In this document: positions 1-10,700 of the stretch, piece by piece | Numbering within the stretch: the stretch's first letter is position 1 | Layout of the letters: each line of letters opens with the position of its first letter | Source of the DNA: Parundibacterium terreum | Lineage (GTDB): Bacteria > Pseudomonadota > Gammaproteobacteria > Burkholderiales > Burkholderiaceae_D | DNA: 64,000 nucleotides | Assembly (NCBI RefSeq): GCF_014636315.1 | Contig: NZ_BMED01000004.1 | Location: forward strand, 124,001 to 188,000 | Direction: 5' to 3' | Translations under genes and position numbers: made by a program | The notes under the pieces: generated by a model | Told to the model about the DNA's origin: nothing | Seen by the model: the letters and a program-made list of their open reading frames with translations, nothing else | Database searches by the model: none

Positions 1-291
1 AAATGGGGTCGTTGGTGGAGACGGCATCGGCCTATTATCTGCCAGTTTCAAATTGGCCTTTAATGAGTCGTTAGTTGGGTATCCGGTGGTGAATAGAGAG
101 TTGTTTGAGTTAAGCAAAACCGCATTATTAAGTGTGAACTGAGCGCCCTGGCAAAGCTCGGCGATATTTGTCGCGCGAAGTGCATTATTTATATCTACTT
201 CTGTTCCACCGTTAATGCAGGCACGAGCGAATGGAGCTGAGAACAAGTACAACGAAATGATCAGAGCGACAACGAGTTTCACAGGTGACAT
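1..291 (-). CDS. Secreted protein, 5' part only
   Basis: The reading frame starts at 291 and runs off the left edge, giving 97 residues with no stop. A GGAGG ribosome binding site lies six bases before the ATG, which fixes the start. Residues 1-22 form a Sec signal peptide (MSPVKL, a hydrophobic core, then APFARA before a cysteine). The mature part is rich in Asn, Leu and Thr (for example LNNAVLLNSNN), a pattern seen in parallel beta-helix or pectate-lyase-fold surface proteins. That family suggestion is only an inference. No catalytic motif is visible in the part present, and the rest of the gene lies outside the window. Confidence 0.7.
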   Translation of the reverse strand, partial: MSPVKLVVALIISLYLFSAPFARACINGGTEVDINNALRATNIAELCQGAQFTLNNAVLLNSNNSLFTTGYPTNDSLKANLKLADNRPMPSPPTTPF

Positions 292-907
292 AAGTACCTC
301 CATTTGAGTTGATGGTTTATATGGTCGTTAATTCGATAGCTTAAGTCTTGCCAGTTAGCCAAAGGTCATTATCACTACATCAATGCAAACTCAATCACTA
401 ACGAGGGATAAGTATTGCTCTTTTGATATAACTCCACAACAATTTTTTGCAATTTCTGCAAGGCAATAGTATTTATTGCGATATCTGGCAGCTCAAAAGT
501 TAGCCCTGGTTGCCCCCGAGCTTATGAAATTTGGGTAAGCTAGTTCTGAGTCGCGATGAGCAAATCTGTATTGGTTTTATAGGTTGGAAGACCTGAAAGT
601 AATGGTGAGGCTTGGAGGCGGGGCCTACAACGAGAGCAGGTCCCACATGGCCCTCGGCGGTCAATCGTCAGTGAAATATCCCCGTTCTGCGAGCCATTGC
701 GGCCCCGCAGCAGTGCTTGTGTAAGTCGAAAACCACCCTGAAAGTGGTCCAAAAAAACCTTGCAAATTAGCTCATCTGAGACGCGTTTGCAGCTAATGCT
801 TTGAATTTCGCAGCTAATTCTTTCTCGGCGAACGCTCCATTTCTTATCTTCTTAACGAGACGTCATCTTACGTCATCCTTTGAAAGATAAAATTTCGGAA
901 GGGAAGC
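292..907. other. Gap without an assignable gene
   Basis: This stretch holds the upstream region of the leftward secreted-protein gene (292 to about 480) and then low-similarity debris. A leftward open frame at 540-752 contains a CGTCSRC motif preceded by a short beta-like segment. It has no visible start signal, and its 5' side is interrupted by stops. It may be a relic of a toxin tip (see findings) but is not called as a gene. Confidence 0.5.
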
Positions 908-1150
908 TCATTCCGGGACCAACAAGAGGGCATTTTCAGAGCTGACGATTAAACCCTTGGCTGTAACTGTGACCGCCGTGGGGTGACTCAAGCTACTCGG
1001 CAATGCGCCAAGTCCGATGCCAACTTTGCCTGCCACCCCGCCGACCGTGGTAACGGCGCCGTCGGGAGTAATCTTGCGCACGGCGTTATTGCCCCTATCT
1101 GCCAGATAGACGCTGCCGCTCGTGTCAACCGCAATCCCCAAGGGATACCA
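908..1150 (-). pseudogene. 3' remnant of an NHL-repeat lipoprotein gene
   Basis: The last 77 residues of the frame align with the C-terminus of the NHL-repeat lipoprotein at 4022-6130. Shared features are an IAVD-x-x-G unit, an ADRGNNAVRKITPDG repeat motif, a G(K)xG-I-x-LG-x-xPxSL segment, and a closing LIV-SSENALLL tail that matches the paralog's TLYIASGNAIL. Nothing upstream of about 1150 continues the homology. There is no signal peptide, lipobox or ribosome binding site, so this is the tail of a deleted paralog rather than a small gene. The stop at 908 is where an intact family member would end. Confidence 0.75.
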
Positions 1151-1451
1151 CCCGCGCTCGTGGCATTTCTTTTGTACACCGAATCAGTGTAAAACGGGTG
1201 CTCTCGTTTGCCCGCTGTTAGACGATAGTCAATTGTTCGTGGGAAGTCGTTTTGCTTGCGTGGCGCTCGCAAACCGGGAATTGCTACGCTTTAGATGCAC
1301 GGCAGTCGTCGAAGACTGTTGCTTAAACAGAATTGCAGGCTCAATTTGTGCTCGTTAATTTAGGCAAATTCGGGCGCGCGACTTCCCTTGTACCTATTCA
1401 AAGCTTGCCAGAGTTTATGCATATTTAACTCCTCGTCCGTCATTTGAAGGA
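1151..1451. other. Gap, no gene recognised
   Basis: Open frames here are short, overlap one another and have no start signals. The NHL homology of the neighbouring remnant ends abruptly at about 1150, so a deletion or rearrangement joint probably lies near there. Confidence 0.5.
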
Positions 1452-1486
1452 AGATACTCGGCTACCACTGGTGCAGCCGAGTATCT
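1452..1486 (-). terminator. Perfect 12-bp hairpin after the esterase gene
   Basis: AGATACTCGGCT at 1452-1463 pairs perfectly with AGCCGAGTATCT at 1475-1486 across an 11-base loop. It begins 11 bases past the stop of the leftward DUF4214/esterase gene. On the transcribed strand only a weak T-tract follows (TCCTT), so it may end transcription inefficiently or protect the mRNA 3' end. Confidence 0.6.
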
Positions 1487-1496
1487 GCCTGCTAAC

Positions 1497-3161
1497 TTAA
1501 TAGGCTGGGCATGTAACTGGGAACAGCCCAGAATTAAAATAATTAACTAAGAGGCTAACGGTTTGAGTAAACCTTGGCGTACTTTGGGGACTGCCGGCGT
1601 ATTCTGAGTAAAAACCATGGCCTGCGGCGGTAGCTGACGTTGGAGTTCCTGTTCCAACTTGGCACAGCTTCGAATTTATAGAATTAGAATTAACTCTATC
1701 TGTAAACGCTTGTGACTGCCCGTACGGGACAGTTTTATCGCCGTTTCCATGGAGAATAAAGAACTTACTTGTTCGAGCCGATGTCCAGGCCCAAGTAGGT
1801 GAAACGCTTGCATTGGTTTGTACAGCAGTGGAATTCACATATTTTTGAATATATGGAATCAAGGATGTCTCATGGCCGACGTTAAGGGCATCGTAATTCG
1901 GGCAGCTTGTTGTAGTACAGGTCCCTAAATCGCTGACAGGATAGAGCGCCGCTATTTTGCCCACGTCCTTTAGACTTCCTAACAGATTGACTAGATGGCC
2001 GCCCGATGAAAGCCCGAACAAATTAACATTGGACGTGTCGACCCAGAACGAATTCATGGTGACACTTGATTTGACAAGAGTCACAAAATCTTCGATATCG
2101 TTCTGCTGCTCAGGGGAGGAATATACATATGGCGTTAACGAGTAAGCAGGAGAAAACACGACATATGGTGTACCGGATTGATTGCTTGCAAGCGCCTGGT
2201 TGTATTCTTGCATTTTCTCTACAAAGCCACCTGCCCAGCCCCCACCGTGCACGCTAACTATCGCCTTATACAAGGCACCGCCCGTGGAGTAATTTGGGGG
2301 TAAAAAGACGTTCGCCAACATCATTCTCCCGCTGCGGTTGTACCAGACAATATATTTATGAACATTGCCAAAACCTGAGGGTGTCAGCGCGATACTTTCA
2401 CTCATTACCTTGGTGGGGGTATAGCTACCGCTGACGGGGGTTTCCCATCTGGGGCCTGCCACGTTTGTTCCGCCATTAGTAAGTGAGTCCGCCAAGGTAA
2501 AGGCGTCGTTAAAAGAACTTGTAGTATCGGTGACACGGCGGATGATTGTCTGAGTATCTTGATTTTGAAGGCTGCGATTTCTGCCTTCCTCCAGACGGGC
2601 GACCGCCTCTAGCATAGTAATTTTGTTGTGAAACTTATCGCCGCCATCGGCCGGAGCGGTTACATCAGCTGCATTGTACAGGGCTTGTATCAAATCTCCC
2701 GGCGTTGTAAATACCCCCGAATGGACTTGGTTTTGCCAATACTGAACGCCGGTGTAGTCATCGCCAACAGCCTTACCTAAAATAAACACATACATGTACT
2801 CAACAAATTCGTCCCATCCCCCCCAATTCGCTTGTATCGTGGGGTTGGTGAAATTATTTGAAGCTGGATCAAATATGCTGGTTACAGGAGGAACGAGGTT
2901 CCCGCCGACGTTTCGTGCAATTAAATTAGCTGCTTGGATTAGCGTCGCATTTGCTGGCATGCTGGGATGCGTAGACCAGTAGTCCAAGCCACCCTTGTCG
3001 GGGGCGCGCCCCAAAAGTGATAAATACGCTTTGGCGACGTTCATTTGTGTTGTAGTCAATGCTGGGTAGGAGTTGACTATCGTTGGCATCGATACCCTTG
3101 TTGCTTGGGCGGCTGACGCAAAGGCCAGAGTAATCATTAATACTGAAGCTCTCTTAAACAT
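1497..3161 (-). CDS. Secreted DUF4214 / alpha-beta hydrolase esterase
   Basis: The protein has 554 residues. Residues 1-20 are a Sec signal peptide (MFKRAS...AQA). Residues 35-210 are DUF4214-like, with AYLSLLGRAPD and GLDYW near the start; this domain is common in secreted and surface proteins. Residues 265-554 are an alpha/beta hydrolase of the carboxylesterase/acetylxylan-esterase type. HGGGW forms the oxyanion hole, the nucleophile serine is in GLSSGGH, the acidic residue is probably in HGNGDKTVP, and the histidine is in AAGHGF. Hydrolysis of an ester on an extracellular substrate is inferred; the substrate is not visible. A close paralog lies at 20154-21731. The gene stands alone, with a hairpin behind it and IS110 debris upstream. 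Confidence 0.88.
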   Translation of the reverse strand: MFKRASVLMITLAFASAAQATRVSMPTIVNSYPALTTTQMNVAKAYLSLLGRAPDKGGLDYWSTHPSMPANATLIQAANLIARNVGGNLVPPVTSIFDPASNNFTNPTIQANWGGWDEFVEYMYVFILGKAVGDDYTGVQYWQNQVHSGVFTTPGDLIQALYNAADVTAPADGGDKFHNKITMLEAVARLEEGRNRSLQNQDTQTIIRRVTDTTSSFNDAFTLADSLTNGGTNVAGPRWETPVSGSYTPTKVMSESIALTPSGFGNVHKYIVWYNRSGRMMLANVFLPPNYSTGGALYKAIVSVHGGGWAGGFVEKMQEYNQALASNQSGTPYVVFSPAYSLTPYVYSSPEQQNDIEDFVTLVKSSVTMNSFWVDTSNVNLFGLSSGGHLVNLLGSLKDVGKIAALYPVSDLGTCTTTSCPNYDALNVGHETSLIPYIQKYVNSTAVQTNASVSPTWAWTSARTSKFFILHGNGDKTVPYGQSQAFTDRVNSNSINSKLCQVGTGTPTSATAAGHGFYSEYAGSPQSTPRFTQTVSLLVNYFNSGLFPVTCPAY

Positions 3162-3509
3162 ATAGTCCTTTTTTAAATAAAAAGTGGGGCTTGGGGGGGG
3201 GCGCGTTTTTGCTCCGGGTAAAGATGAAAATCATTTTCCAACGAATAGCAGTCCATGCAGATCCTTATTGAAAAATTACTCTATGGATAGTAATTACATA
3301 TAAGGCAACTTAGATTAGCATGCGTTGAGTTAATAATACAATAATTTTTATTTGGAAATTTTTGCGACTAGCTGATCGAGAAGTTGCACATATTTAATAT
3401 TTTTAGAATGAGGGGGTGAATTCTTCACCTTAATTTTGCTACGTAACAATCTGATGGATGGGGGCGCTTCGTTCGGCTCCTACTGACAGGAATTGTCTGT
3501 GATTGTGGT
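3162..3509. other. AT-rich upstream region of the esterase gene
   Basis: No gene is visible. The sequence contains a G-tract near 3190 and AT-rich stretches, including a TTTTTATTTGGAAATTTTT-like segment near 3345-3365. It probably holds the promoter of the leftward esterase. No -35/-10 pair stands out enough to call. Confidence 0.4.
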
Positions 3510-3947
3510 TGATCAACCTACAACTGGTGCTGGCTTGTCGATTTTCTCATCGAAGCCAGCTACACGCGCCATCTTGCCAACACCATGGTAATCAAGCGAT
3601 ACGATGGGCACAAGCATCGCGGCGATGAGCCCGATGCTCGCCATCTGGCACAGCAAACGGGAGGTCGCATTCCCGGCAACGACGTGAAGAAATTGACGAC
3701 CGCAGACATAGATCAGATGGCGGTTGATCAAACTGAATCGATTGGTATGAAGTCCAACCTAGCTGTGATAAAAGTATTGCAACCGCAGATCGATGGCATC
3801 GAGAAAGTACAGGCCGCACATTGCCACAGCAGTCCTGGATATCGACTGCTTAATTGCGTAGCCGGGATTGGACCGATCCTGGCTACAGCCATTCTTCTTA
3901 AAATGGGTAGGCGCATCGCATTTGCTACTAGTAAAGTCGGCCTCTAA
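3510..3947 (+). mobile_element. IS110-family transposase remnant
   Basis: From 3510 the frame reads WCWLVDFLIEASYTRHLANT, then IKRYDG and DARHLA. This matches the typical IS110/IS1111 transposase core (WYWLVDGL...HLANT..IKQYDG...DARWLA). Around 3855-3905 it reads LLNCVAGIGPILATAILL, the conserved IS116/IS110/IS902 C-terminal domain. The RuvC-like N-terminus (VGID..K) and the final segment are missing, and the part between is only about 80 residues, so the gene is internally deleted. No terminal repeats could be recognised. It sits between the esterase and the NHL lipoprotein and is not functional. Confidence 0.75.
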
Positions 3948-4021
3948 CCAGGTATTGATAATTCATACAAAAATTGTACTTTATGCTATATTTTTTGTGA
4001 TCAACATTTCCAATACTTCCT

Positions 4022-6130
4022 ATGACTGCAAATGCGCTCCTTAATAAGTCCACCTTTCTTAGTATTAGTTTCGAAGGACCTTATTGGTTGGCCCTGACGT
4101 GCTTGATTTCGGCTCTTTTGTTGACTGCTTGCGGCGGTGGATCATCGTCCTCCATTGGCAGTGGTAATCCGACGCCTCCCAGTGGCGGTAGCGGTGTATC
4201 TCCTGGGGGCGACAACTCCAACGGCGCGGGCACTATCGTCGTCGGCAATAACGGCCCCGTCATCGGGACCTTGCCATCAGTAGCGAGCCAGTTGAAGCTG
4301 GTAGCTGGCAACACCTCCACCGCTGGCAATCTAGACGGTGCCACTAGCGTTGCGAAATTCAACGGCGCAAGTACGATGGTTGTGGATTCGTTTGGAAATA
4401 TTGTTGTCTGGGACGCTGGCAACTCTGTACTGCGTAAAATAACGCCAGGCGGACAAGTCAGTACCCTGGCCGGACATTATGTCGTTGACGCCAATACGGC
4501 CGATTGGTGCTCCGATGGGCTAGGTGCGGCGGCAAACCTTCAATCTATAGGCGCAATGACAGCGGGCAACAACGGTGACATCTATGTCGTCGACAATGGA
4601 TGTGCTGTAGTCCGCAAGATCACAAGTGCGGGATTGGTCACCAAGTTTGCCTCCCCTTTGACTGACGGCTCCGGTGGCTATACCAAGGGTTCGTATACTT
4701 CAAGATACATCGCCTTTGATCGGAGCAGCAGCAATTTATATATCTTGCTTGGCTCCTTTCAGGATTGGACCGGCGCTGGCTTTCAAATGGACCCGTCCTT
4801 TATATATGGTGGGATGATACGCCAGATAACGCCGTCGGGGACAGTGACTACGATTGCAAGTTCCAGTGGAACCAGTGCACTATATACCGGTATCGTAACC
4901 GATGGCGCTGGCAATCTCTACATTAGCGACTTTAATCGCAGCGCGATCCTCAAGTTGGACAAGACCGGCTTGGTTAGCACATTGGCCATCGACGCTCCTG
5001 GCTCCCTCCTGACAGATGCGAACGGGAACCTAGTTTCGGTAGATGTTTTCCAGGGAATAAAAACATTTTCCATTGCCGGCAAGCTCATCCGCACTATGCA
5101 GGCACCATTTCTTCCCGATATTGGCAACGGTCAGCCCAATTCAATTGCAAATCTGCCCCTGACCTTCGATACTTCCAACAATCTGCTGGTGGGCGCGAAC
5201 ACTTCCGTTAAGATGGTGACCTCGGATGGCATAGTCAGCACGTTGGCTGGTGTGGACCCAGACTATGGTTATAGTGACGGCGTCGGCGCGCTAGCGCAAT
5301 TCCATAGCCCGACCGGACTTGCTGCCGACGGCGCAGGCAATGTCTACGTGGCTGACCGTCTAAACTATATCGTGCGCAAAATCACTCCTAACGGCGTCGT
5401 CTCTACCTTCGCTGGCACCGCTGGAAAATCAGGGTTGATCGATGGCGCCGGCGCTGCCGCGTTATTCGTGGCTCCGATGGGGCTGGCCATCGACCCGGCA
5501 GGAAACATCTATGTCCTAGATCTACTTGGATCCCAGATGGCAATTCGAAAGATCACGTCAACTGGGATTGTCAGCACGATTTATTCAGGAGGTAACGCAC
5601 TTACCTTGACTGCCATTGCCGTGGATGCCAACGGCAACATTTACGTCGCCAATCACGATTACAATGCGCGCATGGACCAAATACAGAGGGTAAGTGGGGC
5701 TGGCCAGCTCACGTCCTATCTTACCCTTGGCGACACCGTTAGCAGTTTCGCCATTGACGGAAAAGGTGATGTGTTTGTAGTAACTAATAACGCGCTGCGT
5801 AAATTGACACCTCAAGGCGTTAAGACCATCATTGCAGGTAAGGTGGGCGATGCTAGTGTCAAGGACGGCGTGGGCATCAGTGCAGGTTTGGGGGCAGCTT
5901 CAAAGATAGCCATTGATGCTGGCGGCAATTTCTTCTTGTCCGACTTCGCCAACCATCTCGTTCGCAGAGTCACTCCGCAAGGTGTGGTAACCACTTATCT
6001 AGGCAAATACGGCAATTCTGGAATCAACCTAGGCATTGCGCCAGGCAGCCTATTCGCGCCAAATGCTCTGGCGATTTCTGGGACTACGCTCTATATAGCC
6101 TCTGGAAACGCGATCTTGGCGGGCCAATAA
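4022..6130 (+). CDS. NHL-repeat lipoprotein
   Basis: The protein has 702 residues. The N-terminus has a hydrophobic stretch ending in a lipobox, LLTAC, followed by GGGSSSS, so it should be lipid-anchored after Sec export. A Gly/Ser/Pro-rich linker (to about residue 80) leads to a chain of NHL-type units of about 45-60 residues. Each has the pattern VD-x-x-GN-IYVAD-x-x-N-x-VRKIT-x-x-G-VSTLAG, which builds a beta-propeller. NHL propellers bind proteins, sugars or nucleic acids, and no catalytic residues are evident. Two intact paralogs lie at 35861-37942 and 38222-40267, and remnants lie at 908-1150 and 35672-35758. It is probably transcribed alone. Confidence 0.85.
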   Translation: MTANALLNKSTFLSISFEGPYWLALTCLISALLLTACGGGSSSSIGSGNPTPPSGGSGVSPGGDNSNGAGTIVVGNNGPVIGTLPSVASQLKLVAGNTSTAGNLDGATSVAKFNGASTMVVDSFGNIVVWDAGNSVLRKITPGGQVSTLAGHYVVDANTADWCSDGLGAAANLQSIGAMTAGNNGDIYVVDNGCAVVRKITSAGLVTKFASPLTDGSGGYTKGSYTSRYIAFDRSSSNLYILLGSFQDWTGAGFQMDPSFIYGGMIRQITPSGTVTTIASSSGTSALYTGIVTDGAGNLYISDFNRSAILKLDKTGLVSTLAIDAPGSLLTDANGNLVSVDVFQGIKTFSIAGKLIRTMQAPFLPDIGNGQPNSIANLPLTFDTSNNLLVGANTSVKMVTSDGIVSTLAGVDPDYGYSDGVGALAQFHSPTGLAADGAGNVYVADRLNYIVRKITPNGVVSTFAGTAGKSGLIDGAGAAALFVAPMGLAIDPAGNIYVLDLLGSQMAIRKITSTGIVSTIYSGGNALTLTAIAVDANGNIYVANHDYNARMDQIQRVSGAGQLTSYLTLGDTVSSFAIDGKGDVFVVTNNALRKLTPQGVKTIIAGKVGDASVKDGVGISAGLGAASKIAIDAGGNFFLSDFANHLVRRVTPQGVVTTYLGKYGNSGINLGIAPGSLFAPNALAISGTTLYIASGNAILAGQ

Positions 6131-6527
6131 AACTCTCGGTAAAGCGCTCAACTCTACAGGGCTTCTGCCAGCGGCCCGTTCTACTTACTTGGTTCGACGC
6201 CCACATGCTTATCAAGGATCAAGCGTTCATGAAAATTTTTTGGAAGTTTTTCGTATTGTCTGGAATTTCCAATCACATCTAACTGCAGTATTAGAGGGAA
6301 ATCGACCTAAAGTGGGCGCATCAAAATATCTGGTGAGCGCCGAAAAAAGAGCCTACGCAAGGCAGGCTGAACTCCCTCTACGACGTCGGTCGAAAACACA
6401 AAGGGAGAGTGCATAGTTTGATATGTAACGATTAGTACATCTATGCAGTACCGCACTTATTACCAGAATTTTCCAGACATTAGCCTGAAAAAAGCTGAAA
6501 GGCAGGTAATGCGAACCGGTGCGTTGA
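6131..6527. other. Gap, no gene recognised
   Basis: Short frames occur on both strands but none has a convincing start or a recognisable product. Given the IS110 tail that follows at 6528, part of this stretch is probably eroded transposase sequence. Confidence 0.4.
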
Positions 6528-6659
6528 GTTTACCAACGGAAGAGAGCCAAGCGAAACGGTATGGTTGCAATCAAAGCCGTGGCGTATATGCTGGCACGCG
6601 CTTGCTTTCATATGCTAAAGACCGGTGAGCAATTCTCGATAGAGCGTTGCTTTACGTAG
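6528..6659 (+). mobile_element. IS110 transposase C-terminal remnant
   Basis: One forward frame reads KRNGMVAIKAVAYMLARA followed by CFHMLKTGEQFSIERCF and a stop at 6657-6659. This resembles the C-terminal helices of IS110/IS1111 transposases (R.N.AVALA.KLAR..W..L..G..F). Everything upstream of 6528 is closed by a stop in this frame, so only about 43 residues remain. Confidence 0.55.
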
Positions 6660-7032
6660 GGTTGGCAACGGGCGGCAAGCCAGAACGTGGGTTGGACTTC
6701 GAGCCAGCAAAAACTGATTGGATACCGCGCCGTTTGCCATCTTTGTATGTTCGTAGGAAAAGAATCGTCCGGATTACGAGCCACAAAGGTCTGGAGCCGC
6801 TTATGCGGAAGCCATAGAACTGTCCATCCATCGGACGCAAACCGGTACCGAGATGCTTCTAGGGCAGCAGTTGCTGCCAGGGCGAAGATTGCAGCAATAT
6901 CTTCACTTGATCCAAATGGGTGACTTGTACGATTCTCGTAACCACGCACTGAAGCAAAGGGCTCGAAGTCAGCAGATGAACTATGACGGTGGTGCTATGG
7001 AATTGAAATATCGCGGAGTAGTGCGAGGAATT
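6660..7032. other. Gap, no gene recognised
   Basis: No reading frame here shows a recognisable domain on either strand. The stretch lies between an IS110 tail and an IS21 head, so it is probably non-coding flank or decayed mobile DNA. Confidence 0.4.
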
Positions 7033-7325
7033 AATTCGTAGTGTTTACAAGGGGCAGCTAATGGGTGACCTGGGCCTGCTCATGGAAATCGCCAAAAGGC
7101 TCAATATCTACCGCAATACCGTCCGGCGTCCCCTATGCTCGGAAATTATCGAACCCGCTTATACGGGCGTCAATCCGCCAGCGCCATTTATCCAAACGCC
7201 TTCCAGCTTCCAGGCTGACTCAAGATCGAGGCGGCCATATCCCGTAAAAACAGAGACGCAGCTTCAAGCATCTGAACAAAGAGCCCGTGTCAACTGAGGA
7301 TCCGACGGCTCTTATGAAACGTCCA
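7033..7325 (+). mobile_element. istA: IS21-family istA 5' remnant
   Basis: The sequence aligns with the istA fragment at 40470-40842. The helix-turn-helix appears as EIAKRLNIYRNTVRR (consensus EIAKRLGISRNTVRR), followed by a C/RSEI-EPAY segment, and in a shifted frame by KQRRSFKHL (consensus KQRRSLKQL). Several substitutions and at least one frameshift are present. The DDE catalytic part and istB are absent. It lies about 75 bases upstream of the conserved promoter of the first RHS gene; the second RHS gene also has an IS21 head directly upstream. Confidence 0.7.
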
Positions 7326-7445
7326 GAAAACTCGGTACGACAATAACCAAGATCTAGTAAGGTTTTGTTTATCTAACACTATTTCAATATCAATATTTAG
7401 CAAAATGAAAATCAATTGCCGATTTACAACGTTGCGACAAATATA

Positions 7446-7475
7446 TTGACACTTGTAGATGTGATAATTTACATT
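7446..7475 (+). promoter_or_regulatory. Conserved promoter of the first RHS gene
   Basis: TTGACA at 7446-7451 and TACATT at 7470-7475 are separated by 18 bases. The surrounding 82 bases (7400-7481) match 41012-41093 upstream of the second RHS gene, with about 12 differences counted by eye. The -35 box is identical, and the -10 is TACATT in one and TACATA in the other, which supports a functional sigma-70 promoter. The transcript would have a leader of about 300 bases. That leader is longer than in the paralog and not conserved with it. Confidence 0.65.
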
Positions 7476-7786
7476 TTGAAACTATTTGGTAAGGCGACAA
7501 CTATCCATTTCGCTTAAAGAGTATCAGTACATTACTTGGATCCTCTGCGTCTTACGCAATTGCTCCAAGCGGCTCGCAGGCGTGCCTCACGGCTGGATAC
7601 GAAGCATCCAAAGAGATTTCAAAAAATTCAAACAGCAAGAAATAGTGAATAGCGTGAACGATCAAACCGCGCTGTCTTGTGAGTATGGCTAGATAGTCAT
7701 GACGATTACTCAGAAGAAATATTTTCTTGAGATAGTAAGTAGAAATTCAAAAAATTAATTAAATCAATTTAATTGTAGGGATAGCA

Positions 7787-10700
7787 ATGCGCGAATCACT
7801 CATGACGTTAAGCAAGCTTACAGCTGTTATCCCTCAACGATTAATAAACACATTCCCTAAAATACAAATCCAGCTACCGCGAGTAGCCAGTGCAAAGTTA
7901 GCGATCGCCTTGATCGGCGCCATAGCCGCCGGCATCTCTCCCAGCAGCTACGCCGCTAAAGCAAACAACGTTATCCATTTTTCGACACCCGCAAATACCG
8001 CAGTGAATGCCGGACCGGTCGGTATCTCCGCTTATCCGGACTCTGAAACGGCAGTGCGATTTAATAGTGATAACACCGCGATATGTACCGTATCCAATGT
8101 CGTCTACAACGGCAGCTCGACCTCGGCGACGGTGAGCTTGGTGAGTGTCGGATCTTGCTCGATCACCGCCAACGCGTCAGGTAATATTGATTTCAACGCG
8201 CCTCCGGCGACAACACGTATTTTTCAGGTCCTGAATCCTGCACTGACACCGCAGAGCATTAATTTTGGCCCATTGGGGAATCAAACTTATCCTGGTTCAT
8301 TCTCCGTTTCCGCGACTGCGACCTCACATTTAGCTGTCTCTTTCTATTCAAATACTCCGGGTACCTGCACGATATCCGGCTCTACGGTCACCTTAGTTGC
8401 GTCGGGTAGTTGCACGATCACAGCTACGCAAACAGGAGACTCTACTTACAGTGCTGCGACACAGGTCAGCCAGTCATTTTCGATTACGTCAACACAGACC
8501 ATCAGTTTTCCAGGAATCGCAAACCAGACCTATCCTGGCTCAGTCGGCATTTCTGCGTCCGCGACCTCAAATTTGCCGGTTACTTTGTCCTCTAATACGC
8601 CCGGCGTCTGTTCACTGTCAGGCTCCACCGTGACGTTTAACGGGACAGGGACCTGTACCATCGCCGCCAACCAGGCAGGGAATAGCGCTTATAACCCAGC
8701 GCCCACCGCGACGCAGTCATTCAATATCGCAATGGGAGTTGTTTCGCAAACAATCAACTTCAGCGCGATTGGAAATAAAACCTTTGGCGCTACACCCTTC
8801 GATTTGTCTGCTTACGCAAGCTCAGGTTTGACTGTGACTTTTGGCTCCAATACGCCAGGGGTATGTACGGTTTCCGGATCGACAGTGACCTTAGTAACCG
8901 GTGGCACTTGCACAGTCTATGCAACACAAGCCGGCAATGCCAGTTACTATGCAGCCACCGCGCAGCAGACTATCTCAGTCGCTACCGCTTCACAAAGCAT
9001 CAACTTTACCAATCCCGGTACTACAACGGTCGGCGCTGCGCCTTTTGGACTGAGTGCATCTGCCAGTTCTGCCTTGGCGGTCAGTTTCACCTCCAGCACG
9101 ACTTCGGTCTGTACTGTGTCAGGTTCAACCTTAACCCCAGTCGCTGCTGGCACTTGTACCATAGTGGCAAGTCAAGGCGGCAATAGCAGTTACAGTGCAG
9201 CATCGGCCTCACAGTCATTTCAGGTAAATGCCGCCGTGCTGACAGTGTCGCTTGCAATTTCCAACGGCCCGAACTTTCCCGCGCCAGGCATTATAGGCAT
9301 GGTCGCGACGGCAAGCGACAGCGATGGCACAGTCACCAGTGTAGCCTTCTACAATGGTGCCACACTCCTATATACGGCAACATCCGCGCCTTACACCTAC
9401 ACCTGGTCTAACCCTACTATCGGAACTTACAGTATCACGGCTGTCGCAACCGATAGCAAAGGCCGGAGTGCGACGTCCACTGCGTTGGCGACCAATGTCG
9501 TTTACCCAAGCGGTTCTGGGGTCAACTTTATTTCCGTTGCGCCCACGACGACAGGGCAAGCAATCCCGGGAGGCACCACCTTAAGTGCAGGGATTACGTA
9601 TACCCTGAAGGCCCTGACGAATGACTCGATCAACTTGGTGAAGTTGATAGAGGCGGGGAACGCCATTAGTAGCATGCCCTACAGCGTAAGCTACTTGGGA
9701 GAAAACCCGGTCAATACCACACGATCCGGAACCTTAAGCGCACCTCTGGCTATTGGTGTGCATCAACTTCACTTGCAAGTCGAGACGGTCGAAGGTTACA
9801 TAAACGATTCCGCCACGTTCACGATCACCGTCACACGCATCAATGCGCCACCAAGCATTACCCTGCAAGCACCAGCCAATGGCAGCATACTCAACCTGCC
9901 AGCCAATATCAGCCTGAGTGCCACTGCGAGCGATACCGATGGTACGGTCAGCAAGGTAGACTACTATAATGGATCGACCCTGTTGTCTACGGTAAGCACA
10001 GCGCCTTATAGCTACAACTGGAATGCTCCGGTGGGCAGCTATAGCATTACCGCGGTAGCGACCGACAATGATGGCGGAACCACTACCAGTACTGCGGCGA
10101 CGGGTCGGGTGAATGCGCCACCGACCGTGTCTGTGTCGGTACCGGGTTCGGCAACTTCGGCTGCCGGCGCAACCTTGACTGCGACGGCATCGGACTCGGA
10201 CGGCAGCATCCAGCACGTAGATTTCTATAGCAACGGCAACTTGTTGGGCACAGCCTCAGGCAGTGCAGGGCAGTATAGTTTTCAATGGAGTAATCCGCCG
10301 TCAGGCAATTTTACGATTACCGCCAAAGCCTACGACAACGACAACGGTGTCGCGACGTCCTCTGGTGCAGCCATCAGTATTGGCGGATCAGCAGGCAACA
10401 CTGGAAACGTATCGCTGAGCGCTACACCAACGAATATCCGGGTGTCACCTGGCGCCACAGCGAATATCACATTCAACGGCAGCAGCACTGACGATGTGCA
10501 GGTGCAAAAGCTGGAGCTCTTCAAGGATACGGGCAGCGGCTACGGTACCACGGCAATGTCGACGGCGACGGGTAGTGCCGCAACGCTGACCTTCAATTAT
10601 GTATTTCCCGCTCCAGCTGGAACTTACCGTTTCAAGCTGCGCAGCACAGACAACGCTAACAATGTCACGGAATCGACACCCGTCATTGTCAACGTCACCG

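Noticed and set aside
6608..6949. Leftward frame of 113 codons in the IS110/IS21 debris
   Set aside because: It overlaps the recognisable IS110 tail on the other strand and has no start signal or family match.
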